Shown one piece after another: positions 1 to 7,454 of a stretch of 64,000 bases of DNA. The stretch covers positions 1-64,000 of the forward strand of contig CACXIP010000015.1 in the NCBI GenBank assembly GCA_902767775.1, written 5' to 3'. Within the stretch, counting starts at the first letter, position 1, and every line of letters starts with the position of its first letter. The translations under genes were made by a program, and so were the position numbers. The notes below the pieces were generated by a model. It was not told the origin of the DNA, did no database searches, and saw only the letters and a program-made list of their open reading frames with translations. Source of the stretch: an uncultured Prevotellaceae bacterium (GTDB lineage Bacteria > Bacteroidota > Bacteroidia > Bacteroidales > Bacteroidaceae).

Positions 1-53
1 GACAGATTAAGATTCATCACTACTGTCAGCAAGAGCAAGAATGTCTTTTTCAT
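1..53 (-). CDS. start of a secreted protein, cut by window edge
   Basis: Only the first 17 codons are inside the window. They read MKKTFLLLLTVVMNLNL, a charged start followed by a long hydrophobic stretch, as in an export signal peptide. The ATG lies about 10 nt after the stop of the integrase fragment and in another frame. Nothing can be said about function. The signal-peptide look makes a real gene likely, but so short a piece could be chance. Confidence 0.5.
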   Translation of the reverse strand, partial: MKKTFLLLLTVVMNLNL

Positions 54-63
54 TTGAGCGCAT

Positions 64-543
64 TTAATAAGTCATTATGAATTGTTCCATTGCTGGCCAG
101 TCGATAAAGTCATTACAGAAAGAAGAGTCAAATTGATAGGCATATTTGATGGGAGTTCCAAGCGTCTCTATGAACTCCTTCAAGATATTGACTCTTGAAG
201 TGTAGCTTTGACGTGTCTTCTTCCTGTCCATACGCTCAACATGGTCAAGGTATCTCTGCATGCAATCCTCGAAGAGGACAAAACCACGAGAGTCATCAGC
301 ATTCGCCCATGGGTTCCATCCCTGCATGAGCTGCTTGGTGAGAGTTTCTATAATCTCTGCGGCACGCCGTTTCTTTTCGGAAACTTTCAATCCGTTGCCG
401 ATGTAATACCTCTTGCGTTTCATGCCATTGCTGACAGGGTCAAGAGCGAAGAAATCAACGAACCATCTTTCTCCTTTGTGGAGCGTGGGATAGGTGTAGC
501 CCACGAGTTTTGAAATTGAACCAGTACGAAATTTAGAGCACAT
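64..543 (-). pseudogene. truncated tyrosine recombinase (integrase) N-terminal fragment
   Basis: This 159-residue product resembles the N-terminal arm-binding and SAM-like core-binding region of Bacteroidota tyrosine recombinases: a basic start with Lys/Arg-rich beta strands, then a helical segment with YLDHVERMDRKKTRQSY and FCNDFIDW. Full integrases have about 400 residues, with a C-terminal catalytic domain carrying R-H-R-Y. That domain is absent here: the frame stops after 'FIMTY' and a different gene begins. The gene is therefore a remnant, or a fragment that lost its 3' part by deletion or insertion. It lies about 146 bp downstream of the 3' end of tRNA-Ser and in the same direction, a common site for integrated elements. 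The reading frame is otherwise intact, so loss may be recent. No recombinase activity is expected. Confidence 0.6.
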
Positions 544-551
544 TTTTTTAA

Positions 552-588
552 CATTCTTTATGACACTGGCGTCAATGTCCTAAGAATG
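552..588. promoter_or_regulatory. 37-bp imperfect inverted repeat upstream of the integrase fragment
   Basis: Outer arms CATTCTT and AAGAATG enclose inner arms GACA and TGTC around a near-palindromic centre, GACACTGGCGTCAATGTC, which matches its own reverse complement at 14 of 18 positions. It begins 9 bp upstream of the integrase start. It could be an operator for the integrase gene, a leader hairpin, or the end of the lost mobile element. The sequence does not decide between these. Confidence 0.4.
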
Positions 589-640
589 CTCGTCCTACAT
601 TAGAACCAAAACTGGCGCATATTTGTCGCACCCTTTTAAT

Positions 641-681
641 GAAAATCAGCGTAACTTGTTGAGTTTCAACTTGTTACGCTG
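641..681 (-). terminator. hairpin terminator after tRNA-Ser
   Basis: Perfect 8-bp arms AGCGTAAC (648-655) and GTTACGCT (673-680), with an inner GTTG/CAAC pairing, begin 8 nt beyond the tRNA 3' end. A short T tract (GATTTTC) follows on the minus strand, and there is a TTTT on the plus side as well. A rho-independent terminator for tRNA-Ser is the simplest reading. Confidence 0.55.
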
Positions 682-688
682 GTTTTAG

Positions 689-773
689 CGGAGAGAGAGG
701 GATTCGAACCCCCGGTACGTCTCCGTACGACGGTTTTCAAGACCGTTGCAATCGACCACTCTGCCATCTCTCC
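689..773 (-). tRNA. tRNA-Ser (anticodon TGA)
   Basis: On the minus strand a 7-bp acceptor stem (GGAGAGA/TCTCTCC) with discriminator G encloses a D arm, an anticodon loop CTTGAAA giving anticodon TGA, a long variable arm typical of serine tRNAs, and a T arm with GGTTCGAATCC. Length is 85 nt without CCA. A TAATTTTG promoter element lies about 60 bp upstream and a hairpin follows the 3' end. Confidence 0.95.
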
Positions 774-833
774 TTGGCGAAAACCTTATGGTTGTCCTTA
801 TGGCGACCTTGGGTGGTTTTCCGAAAGCGAGTG

Positions 834-865
834 CAAAATTAAGGGAATTATTTGTTTTAACCAAA
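834..865 (-). promoter_or_regulatory. promoter of tRNA-Ser
   Basis: The -7 element TAATTTTG (841-834) and a TTTG -33 element (865-862) are separated by 20 bp, matching the Bacteroidota sigma-ABfr consensus. They lie upstream of tRNA-Ser. Confidence 0.7.
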
Positions 866-910
866 TTTTCATTTGATTTTTTTATGTTAGTTAGGTTTTT
901 TGCATGCTGT

Positions 911-1220
911 TTGGGAGTTTAGATATATGATTTTTGCTAGGAGTTTAGGAGTTTAGGAGATTAGGAGTTTAGACATATGATTTTTGTTAGGAGTTTGGGA
1001 GTTTGGGAGATTGGGAGTTTAGATATATGATTTTTGTTAGGAGTTTAGGAGTTTAGGAAATTAGGAGTTTAGACATATGATTTTTATTAGGAGTTTAGGA
1101 GTTTAGAAGTTTAGGAGTTTGGGAGTTTAGACATATGATTGTTGTTAGGAGTTTCGGAGTTTGAGAGTTTAGGAGTTTAGACATATGATTGTTGTTAGGA
1201 GTTTGGGAGTTTAGACATTT
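911..1220. repeat. octamer-based tandem repeat (GGAGTTTA/GGAGTTTG units)
   Basis: About 310 bp are built from runs of an 8-bp unit (GGAGTTTA, GGAGTTTG and close variants), broken at intervals by an 18-bp spacer of the type GACATATGATTTTTGTTA. The spacer occurs about six times with small changes. The array fills most of the 507-bp gap between tRNA-Ser and mutS2 and ends just before the mutS2 promoter. A related array with the same GTTTAGACATATGATT core is at 56985-57060, and a third, diverged octamer array is at 63481-63595. It has no credible coding content. This is not a CRISPR array, because repeat and spacer lengths vary. Confidence 0.85.
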
Positions 1221-1242
1221 ACGAAAGTTGAGATGGTTTTTG

Positions 1243-1274
1243 TTTGGCATTTCACTCGTTTCATCGTAACTTTG
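1243..1274 (+). promoter_or_regulatory. promoter of mutS2 that fixes its start codon
   Basis: TTTG (1243-1246), 20 bp, then TAACTTTG (1267-1274) is a near-perfect Bacteroidota promoter. The ATG chosen for mutS2 begins at 1281, only 6 nt after the -7 element, so the mRNA should be leaderless or nearly so. The longer reading frame starting at 1233 would begin upstream of the -33 element and is ruled out. Confidence 0.75.
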
Positions 1275-1280
1275 CATCCT

Positions 1281-3812
1281 ATGACATATCCAGAGAATTT
1301 TGAAGCCAAGATAGGTTTTGGCGATATCCGCCAGTTGCTGCGTGAGCGTTGTCTCTCTACATTAGGCAAAGACCGGGCAGACCAGATGAGACCCTCGACA
1401 GATGCCGACACCATCAACCGGTGGATGAGTGAGGTCCGCGAGTTTCGTCGCATACAGGAGGAGGCAGATGACTTTCCCCTCCACTTTTTCTTTGACATGA
1501 GGCAGAGCATCAGCCGTCTGCGATTGGAAGGTACCCACCTTGATGAAGGAGAGTTGTTTGACCTTCGCCGCTCGCTGGAAACCATCATCGACATCGTCCG
1601 CTTTCTCAACCGCACATCAGGAGGAGATACAGCTGAAGGCGAAGAGGCAGATTACGCCTACCCCACCCTGCATGAACTGACTTACCATGTGGCGACATTT
1701 CCCATGATAGTTCAGAAAATCAACCAATTGCTGGACAAATATGGTAAAATGCGCGACAACGCCTCTCCCCACCTTCTCGCCATCAGACAGGAGCTTTCTC
1801 GCACCGAGGGGTCTGTCTCCCGTGCGCTCAACTCCATCTTGCGTGCAGCCCAAAGTGAGGGCTTGGTGGACAAGGATGCAGCTCCGACCATGCGTGACGG
1901 GCGGTTGGTGCTCCCTGTCGCTCCAGCGATGAAGCGCCGTCTACGGGGTATCGTACATGATGAGAGTGCGTCGGGCAAGACCGTGTTCATCGAACCCGCC
2001 GAGGTGGTGGAAGCCAACAACCGCATCCGTGAGTTGGAGTCGGAGGAACGCCGTGAAATCATCCGTATCCTGACCGATTTTTCCAAGGAACTGCGTCCTC
2101 ATGTCACAGAGATGCTCGAATCCTACGATTTCCTTGCCACCATCGACCTCATCAGAGCCAAGGCAGAGTTGGCCCGCCTCACCTCCGCTATAGAACCAGA
2201 GGTGGGCAATGCTCCACATATCGACTGGATTAGGGCTGTCCACCCGCTTCTGCAATTATCCTTAGCCAAGCAAGGCAAGCAGGTTGTCCCCCTTGATATC
2301 ATGTTGACAGCCGATAAGCATATCCTGATTATTTCCGGTCCTAATGCCGGCGGCAAGTCTGTCTGTCTGAAGACCGTGGGGTTGCTTCAGTATATGCTGC
2401 AATGTGGATTGCCAATTCCCATAGGCGACCGTTCCCGTGCAGGTATCTTCCAACGCATCATGATAGACATCGGCGACGAGCAGAGCATTGAGAATGACTT
2501 GAGCACCTATTCCAGCCATTTGCTCAACATGAAGATGATGATGCGTCATGCCGATGCCCACACCCTGCTGCTCATCGATGAGTTCGGCACCGGCACAGAG
2601 CCACAGATAGGCGGTGCCATTGCCGAATCCGTACTCAAGCAGTTTTGGAAGCACAAGGCATGGGGTGTCATCACCACCCACTATCAGAATCTGAAGCATT
2701 TTGCAGAAGACCATCCTGGTGTAGCCAACGGAGCGATGCTCTATGACCGGCATGAGATGCGTCCCTTATTCCAACTGGAGATAGGCAGACCAGGCAGTTC
2801 GTTTGCCATAGAAATTGCCCGCAAGACCGGTATTCCCGAGGAGGTCATCCATGATGCCTCCGAGATTGTTGGCAGCGACTACATCCAAAGCGACAAATAC
2901 CTTCAGGACATTGTCCGTGACAAGCGATACTGGGAAGGGAAGCGCCAGACCATCCATCAGCGAGAGAAGACCATGGAGGCCACCATTGCACGATACGAGG
3001 AAGAAATCAGGCAGTTGCACGAGAGCCGCAAGAACATCCTCGCCCGTGCCAAGCAGGAGGCAGAGGAACTGTTGGCAGAGAGCAACCGCCGCATAGAGAA
3101 CACCATCCGTGAGATTCGTGAGCATCAGGCGGAGAAGGAAGAGACCCGCCGTATCCGTGAGCAGTTGACCGACTTCCGCGAGGAGGTGCAGGGCATTGAT
3201 GAGGGAGCCGCCGACGAACTGGTCTCGAAGAAAATCAAGCAGATACAGGAGCGCAAGGAGCGCCGCGAGAAACGCCGTCGCGAGAAAGCCAACCAACCAC
3301 CAGCCGCTACAGTCCCATCCACGCCGAAGAAAACCATAGAGTCGGAGCCCCTGAAAGCAGGAGACACGGTAAGGATAAAAGGACTCACGACGGTGGGACG
3401 CATTGAGAGCATCCAAGGCAAGATGGCCAGCGTAGTATTCGGTGATATGCGCACCAAGATGCGCACGGAGCGTCTTGAGCGAGCCGAAATGCCTGTCAAG
3501 GAGCAGGCACCCTCGTATATGGCCGTTGGCCGTCAAACCCGTGAGACCATTGATGACCATAAGCTCAACTTCAAGCAAGACCTTGATGTCAGGGGGATGC
3601 GCGGTGATGAGGCCATCAATGCCGTGACCTATTTTATCGATGATGCCATCCTCGTGGGAATGAGCCGTGTGCGTATCCTCCATGGTACGGGAGCCGGCAT
3701 TCTGCGTCAACTGATCAGGCAGTATTTAGCAACAGTGCCCGCCGTGGAAGCTTACCACGACGAGCACGTGCAATTTGGTGGAGCCGGCATCACTGTTGTC
3801 GACCTGTCATAG
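1281..3812 (+). CDS. mutS2: MutS2 family ATPase/endonuclease
   Basis: An 843-residue MutS2 protein. The order is family-typical: clamp/lever helices, an ATPase domain with Walker A GPNAGGKS (353-360) and Walker B LLLIDEFGTGTEP (Asp about 433), a charged coiled coil at about 540-640, a KOW-like stretch, and a C-terminal Smr domain (about 768-843) with LDVRGMRG and HGTGAG. MutS2 lacks the mismatch-recognition domain of MutS. In other bacteria it acts in suppressing recombination or in splitting collided ribosomes; which role applies here cannot be read from the sequence. Start ATG 1281 was chosen because it gives the usual MTYPENFE-type N terminus and follows the promoter directly. The gene is monocistronic and converges on the DUF5723 gene, with 20 bp between stops. 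Confidence 0.95.
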   Translation: MTYPENFEAKIGFGDIRQLLRERCLSTLGKDRADQMRPSTDADTINRWMSEVREFRRIQEEADDFPLHFFFDMRQSISRLRLEGTHLDEGELFDLRRSLETIIDIVRFLNRTSGGDTAEGEEADYAYPTLHELTYHVATFPMIVQKINQLLDKYGKMRDNASPHLLAIRQELSRTEGSVSRALNSILRAAQSEGLVDKDAAPTMRDGRLVLPVAPAMKRRLRGIVHDESASGKTVFIEPAEVVEANNRIRELESEERREIIRILTDFSKELRPHVTEMLESYDFLATIDLIRAKAELARLTSAIEPEVGNAPHIDWIRAVHPLLQLSLAKQGKQVVPLDIMLTADKHILIISGPNAGGKSVCLKTVGLLQYMLQCGLPIPIGDRSRAGIFQRIMIDIGDEQSIENDLSTYSSHLLNMKMMMRHADAHTLLLIDEFGTGTEPQIGGAIAESVLKQFWKHKAWGVITTHYQNLKHFAEDHPGVANGAMLYDRHEMRPLFQLEIGRPGSSFAIEIARKTGIPEEVIHDASEIVGSDYIQSDKYLQDIVRDKRYWEGKRQTIHQREKTMEATIARYEEEIRQLHESRKNILARAKQEAEELLAESNRRIENTIREIREHQAEKEETRRIREQLTDFREEVQGIDEGAADELVSKKIKQIQERKERREKRRREKANQPPAATVPSTPKKTIESEPLKAGDTVRIKGLTTVGRIESIQGKMASVVFGDMRTKMRTERLERAEMPVKEQAPSYMAVGRQTRETIDDHKLNFKQDLDVRGMRGDEAINAVTYFIDDAILVGMSRVRILHGTGAGILRQLIRQYLATVPAVEAYHDEHVQFGGAGITVVDLS

Positions 3813-3832
3813 GGATGCCTTCTATCAGTGCC

Positions 3833-5230
3833 TTAGAGCACCACGTTGAATCCGAAGGCTACTCCGCCGTTGGATGACAGCGGAATCATCTCCTTGCTCA
3901 GTTTCCCAAGCAGGCTGTCCATGCCTACGAAGAAATTGAATCCTTTGGTGTGGAAGTTGGCCAGGAATCCAAAATTGGCCGTATAGTTGTTGACGGCAAG
4001 GCTTATGGAGCCATCAAACCATTTCACAGGAGCGATATTGCCGGACAGACGTGCTTCCGCCCATGAGTACGGGCCGTTGATGCGGGCAGTTCCCAACAGT
4101 CCCACTTTAAGTGTCCTATATGTTGGGATGATATATTCGCCACCTGCCGTCACCGTGGCACCAATGCCCGTGATTCTTGACCCCTTGTCGCCTTTGTCAC
4201 GCAGATTGATGAAGTCAAGCATCTGGTCGGCATATCTGTCTGCCTTATCGTCGAGGACACCCGGTGAGTCTTCCCCCACCGTCACATCATGGAATCCGTC
4301 GAAAGTGAATGATTTGACATCGTTGGCTGCATAGTGGTCGCTCGACCACATGATTGCGCCAAGGTCACGGACAGCAGCACTGACAGTAAGGTCATCATTC
4401 ACCTTATATACTGCGCCGGCATCAATCGCAGCACCGAATCCTGCTATGCCCACGCCATCTACGTCCACATCATCAACTTGTTGATACGTACCAGGAGCGG
4501 CATTGTAGTTCTCGGTCTTGCTGATGTATTTGAACCCCTTCATGCTCACATGCGATTCAGCATTGGCTTTGATGGTCCACTGGTCTTTTTTGCTGAGGTC
4601 GGCATCCACATCATCCATTTTCACATTGACGTCGGCAATGCCCACAAGCAATTTTACCTTGGCACCCACACGCAGTTTGCGGTCATACTGTCGTGAGTGT
4701 CCGAAACTCAATTCGGTGAAAGTCTGGGCGCTGGCACTGATATTGCCGATATCATAATGGCTATTGGAAGCATCGGCGGCAAACTGGAACAGTTTGAAAG
4801 GCGCCTTGACATTTGCCTGTCCCCTCACATTGAGTTCCACGGTGTTGTAGCCCTTCCATTTCTTGAATCCCACCGACAGGACGGTCATCTTCACCTCACC
4901 ATTGATTTTGTTGTCGCCCGAGGCGAAGCCCTTCAGTGGGTTGCTGAGATATGGGTTGAGGAAAGATGTCATTTTCTTATTGCTCTCATGAGGATAGAGA
5001 GGGTTTTCCTTCACGAGGTCATTGTACCCGAAATTACCCATCATCGTCATGTTGACATTGCCCACGACGGGAATGGAGAAATAATTGGAGTCATTGGCGA
5101 TGGCCGGATTGAGGTCATGCCTGTAGAGGAAGTGGTCAGAGAAATAGCCTGTTTTCAGGTCCTGGGCATTGGCCATTGTGGAGCAAGCAGTCAAGATGGC
5201 CACAGCCATATATTTTGCATATGATTTCAT
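3833..5230 (-). CDS. DUF5723-family secreted/outer-membrane protein
   Basis: A 465-residue protein with a signal peptide (MKSYAKYMAVAILTACSTMANA, cleaved before QDL). The mature part has the look of Bacteroidota DUF5723 proteins: an opening about a 'YFSDHFLYRHDLNPA' segment, then many alternating beta-strand segments with aromatic residues and glycines, suggesting an outer-membrane beta barrel related in shape to PorV/PorQ. Its function is unknown. It is the second gene of a two-gene unit, starting 21 bp after the lipoprotein at 5252-7066, so the two may act together at the outer membrane. The cysteine in the signal region (LTACS) could suggest a lipobox, but the AXA site before Gln fits better. 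Confidence 0.75.
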   Translation of the reverse strand: MKSYAKYMAVAILTACSTMANAQDLKTGYFSDHFLYRHDLNPAIANDSNYFSIPVVGNVNMTMMGNFGYNDLVKENPLYPHESNKKMTSFLNPYLSNPLKGFASGDNKINGEVKMTVLSVGFKKWKGYNTVELNVRGQANVKAPFKLFQFAADASNSHYDIGNISASAQTFTELSFGHSRQYDRKLRVGAKVKLLVGIADVNVKMDDVDADLSKKDQWTIKANAESHVSMKGFKYISKTENYNAAPGTYQQVDDVDVDGVGIAGFGAAIDAGAVYKVNDDLTVSAAVRDLGAIMWSSDHYAANDVKSFTFDGFHDVTVGEDSPGVLDDKADRYADQMLDFINLRDKGDKGSRITGIGATVTAGGEYIIPTYRTLKVGLLGTARINGPYSWAEARLSGNIAPVKWFDGSISLAVNNYTANFGFLANFHTKGFNFFVGMDSLLGKLSKEMIPLSSNGGVAFGFNVVL

Positions 5231-5251
5231 ATCCTTAACGATGATTAGTGA

Positions 5252-7066
5252 TTAATTGAGGTCAACGGCCATTTTGCCATATTTCTGCACCTTGATATCA
5301 GTGATTTTGATGGTCTGGTGATAAGCGTTGAGTTTCACTCCCACCACCTGCTGACTGCCTTCACGGGCAGCCATCTCCACGCGGAATCCCAATCCGTCGA
5401 GCGTTTTGAACACGTTGTTGTCCTTAGGCCTGATATTGATTACCTCTTCGGTTTTTGCAGCTGTCTTTCCATCGGAAGAAGCCTTGATGACCTTCTCCAC
5501 CTCTACTTCCAGTTTGTCGGGACCAACAATATTGCCATTGATGTCGATACCGTATGCCTTGAGAGTGAGGAATGCGGGAATTTTATTGGCAATATTGGCA
5601 TAAACCCTGATGAAGCCATCGATGCTCTTCTTTCCCTCGCTCTCTGTCTCCACGAATCGGATGTCTTTGAACTGGTCGTTCCATCCCCGGTAGTCATCTT
5701 TATACACGATAATGGCATCGCTACCGAGCGAGATGCCCGAAGCCACTGACAATCTTAGTCTTCCCTCGTAGTATTTTGACAAGGTGATATCCGTTGTCTC
5801 GCTGTCATCACCCACACCCACCAGGTCGACCAGAGCGATGCTGTCGGGGATGTTGCGGATGACGTCGCATATCTCAGGCAACACCACCACCGTTGTGTCG
5901 CTCTCGTGTGATGCAGGGCGGCGCCTGAGGCTGACGATGCTGTGTCCGTTTGCCTTGTAGGAGAACTGCGGCACATCGATGCGTCGAATCACATTTCCCT
6001 TCATGTCTTTCGACACGATGGCACCTGTCATCTTGGTAGCGAAAGGCACGCTGCTGAAGATGTCGATGTTGAGTTGAGGGTCATACAGGTCGAGGTTGAC
6101 CTCATCGTCGTTGAGGAATGCCGGAACGTTGCGCAGCGACACACCACCCACCTGGTCGAAGTCTCTGACGGGTGTGAATCCACCTCTTGCACTTGTCACG
6201 CTGAAATTGTCGAGAACAGCAGTTCCGCTTACCGACAGGTCTTTGGCTACAGCCACCTTGTCGAAATCGATAGCCGACTCCATCACTCCCACGGACATGT
6301 TGAGGGAGCCATGGAACTGCAGTCCTTCTCCTTGCTTATAGGACATATAACTGCCGTCGGGCTTTTTCTCCGAAAGGTCTACGCCCACAACATTGATGAC
6401 GAGTCTCACTCCGTCGGAAGTCTTCACATCTCTCAGTTCATATGTATTGTTGTTTGCACTGATAGAATCTCCGTTCCAGGCTGCCTTTCCCAGTTGCAGG
6501 CATTGCGGCAGCGTGAATGAAAGCCGGCTGATATCGCTCAGTGCCCCCTGAAGGTCCTTAGCAAAGGTCAGGGCGACAGACAGTTTGGCAGAGAATCCGA
6601 TTTTCTCCAGGCGTGTGATGGCATCAGACTTGTAGTTCACCGAGAAGTCGAGGTCAACCATAGGAGCATTGAACGAAATATCCTCGTTGGCTTTCTTCGC
6701 CTTTCTCATCACAGATTTTCTTGGGTCGAAGTCGCCTAAGTCGATAACATAAGTTCCTTTATAAGTCTTTTTGGGCACGCTGAATCTTGGCACTCCCATA
6801 TGAGCGACGAATTCGTTGTCGTCGATAGCAGAGATATTGTACATCCCATCGTCGCTAATTGACAAGAAGTTATTGGAGCCCAAGTCGAGCACATCATCCA
6901 AGCATATATCAGCAGTGGAGTTGTTGCTTGGCAACTGGATGGTATTACCCAAACCCACCGTCATGTCGACATTGTCCAAATCATAGTCCTTGTCCACACA
7001 GGCAGTCATTGCCAAAGTTAAAAGCGCGGCACTCCATAATGGAACAATCCGCTTGATTCTATTCAT
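5252..7066 (-). CDS. large lipoprotein of unknown function
   Basis: A 604-residue lipoprotein. The N terminus MNRIKRIVPLW, then a hydrophobic stretch and the lipobox LAMTAC, puts the lipidated cysteine at residue 23. The rest is beta-rich with many Asp-containing turns and no motif I recognise. A longer frame begins at 7105, but that codon lies inside the TAATTTTG -7 element (7110-7103), so it cannot be translated from this promoter. The ATG at 7066 gives the best signal peptide. It is the first gene of a likely operon with the DUF5723 protein. An assembly or adhesin role at the cell surface is possible but only a guess. Confidence 0.75.
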   Translation of the reverse strand: MNRIKRIVPLWSAALLTLAMTACVDKDYDLDNVDMTVGLGNTIQLPSNNSTADICLDDVLDLGSNNFLSISDDGMYNISAIDDNEFVAHMGVPRFSVPKKTYKGTYVIDLGDFDPRKSVMRKAKKANEDISFNAPMVDLDFSVNYKSDAITRLEKIGFSAKLSVALTFAKDLQGALSDISRLSFTLPQCLQLGKAAWNGDSISANNNTYELRDVKTSDGVRLVINVVGVDLSEKKPDGSYMSYKQGEGLQFHGSLNMSVGVMESAIDFDKVAVAKDLSVSGTAVLDNFSVTSARGGFTPVRDFDQVGGVSLRNVPAFLNDDEVNLDLYDPQLNIDIFSSVPFATKMTGAIVSKDMKGNVIRRIDVPQFSYKANGHSIVSLRRRPASHESDTTVVVLPEICDVIRNIPDSIALVDLVGVGDDSETTDITLSKYYEGRLRLSVASGISLGSDAIIVYKDDYRGWNDQFKDIRFVETESEGKKSIDGFIRVYANIANKIPAFLTLKAYGIDINGNIVGPDKLEVEVEKVIKASSDGKTAAKTEEVINIRPKDNNVFKTLDGLGFRVEMAAREGSQQVVGVKLNAYHQTIKITDIKVQKYGKMAVDLN

Positions 7067-7102
7067 ATACATAAACATACATGTTTGTTGATTCATATCG
7101 TG

Positions 7103-7110
7103 CAAAATTA
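7103..7110 (-). promoter_or_regulatory. -7 element for the lipoprotein-DUF5723 operon
   Basis: TAATTTTG on the minus strand matches the TAnnTTTG consensus. Transcription should start near 7097, which excludes the upstream in-frame ATG at 7105 and supports the ATG at 7066. No clear -33 element was seen. Confidence 0.55.
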
Positions 7111-7155
7111 AGGGTTTTTAGCATAATAAGCGTTCGAATGGATGTTAAAATATAC

Positions 7156-7186
7156 AAAAAGCCGTGTCAACCTCTATTGACACGGC
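7156..7186 (-). terminator. terminator after tRNA-Thr
   Basis: A perfect 10-bp stem, GCCGTGTCAA/TTGACACGGC (7161-7186), with a 6-nt loop is followed on the minus strand by TTTTT. It starts 8 nt past the tRNA-Thr 3' end and ends the SRP RNA-tRNA transcript. Confidence 0.9.
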
Positions 7187-7193
7187 CTTCCTG

Positions 7194-7268
7194 AGCCTCT
7201 TGTCGGATTCGAACCAACGACCCCGAGATTACAAATCACGTGCTCTGGCCAACTGAGCTAAAGAGGCG
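7194..7268 (-). tRNA. tRNA-Thr (anticodon TGT)
   Basis: Acceptor stem GCCTCTT/AAGAGGC with discriminator T, D arm TAGCTCAGTTGGCCAGAGCA, anticodon loop TTTGTAA (anticodon TGT) and T arm with GGTTCGAATCC make a canonical 75-nt tRNA. It has no promoter of its own. It directly follows the SRP RNA on the same strand, so both are probably cut from one precursor. Confidence 0.95.
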
Positions 7269-7369
7269 GGGTGGGCAAGCTGCTTGCATCGCGCCGCTCA
7301 ACCTACTACCTTTGCTACGTTCCCGTCCTGGAGGATTTGCAGGGAGCTGGCCGTACAAGACTTGCCCGT
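7269..7369 (-). ncRNA. ffs: signal recognition particle RNA, small bacterial (4.5S) type
   Basis: On the minus strand this about 100-nt RNA starts CGGGCAAG and ends CTTGCCCACCCC, so its ends pair into a terminal helix. The apical part CAGGACGGGAACGTAGCAAAGGTAG aligns by eye with the conserved domain IV of E. coli 4.5S RNA (purine-rich loop, then AGCA), the site bound by Ffh. A TACCTTTG -7 element lies 12 nt upstream. The 3' end is within a few nt of the 5' end of tRNA-Thr. The RNA guides membrane-protein ribosomes to the translocon together with Ffh and FtsY. Confidence 0.88.
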
Positions 7370-7380
7370 TTTGCGGCTGC

Positions 7381-7409
7381 AAAGGTAAGAAAAAAACTGG
7401 AGACACAAC
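7381..7409 (-). promoter_or_regulatory. promoter of the SRP RNA-tRNA-Thr unit
   Basis: Minus-strand TACCTTTG (7388-7381) with TTG (7409-7407) about 18 bp upstream fits the Bacteroidota promoter consensus. The predicted start is close to the first base of the SRP RNA. Confidence 0.75.
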
Positions 7410-7454
7410 GAGGTGAGTCTTTAATTTTAGGTTTTTTAACAAGTCGAGAGGGTA

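Noticed and set aside
911-1220. CRISPR-like alternation of repeat and spacer
   Set aside because: Both the unit number and spacing vary, the spacers are near-identical to each other, and no cas gene is nearby. It is a tandem repeat.
1095-1277. Small minus-strand frame with repeated LNSQTPK residues
   Set aside because: It is only the translation of the octamer repeat.
2766-3710. 314-codon minus-strand frame inside mutS2
   Set aside because: It is the reverse of the coiled-coil and Smr region. The Leu-rich run comes from antisense of Glu/Lys codons, not a membrane protein.
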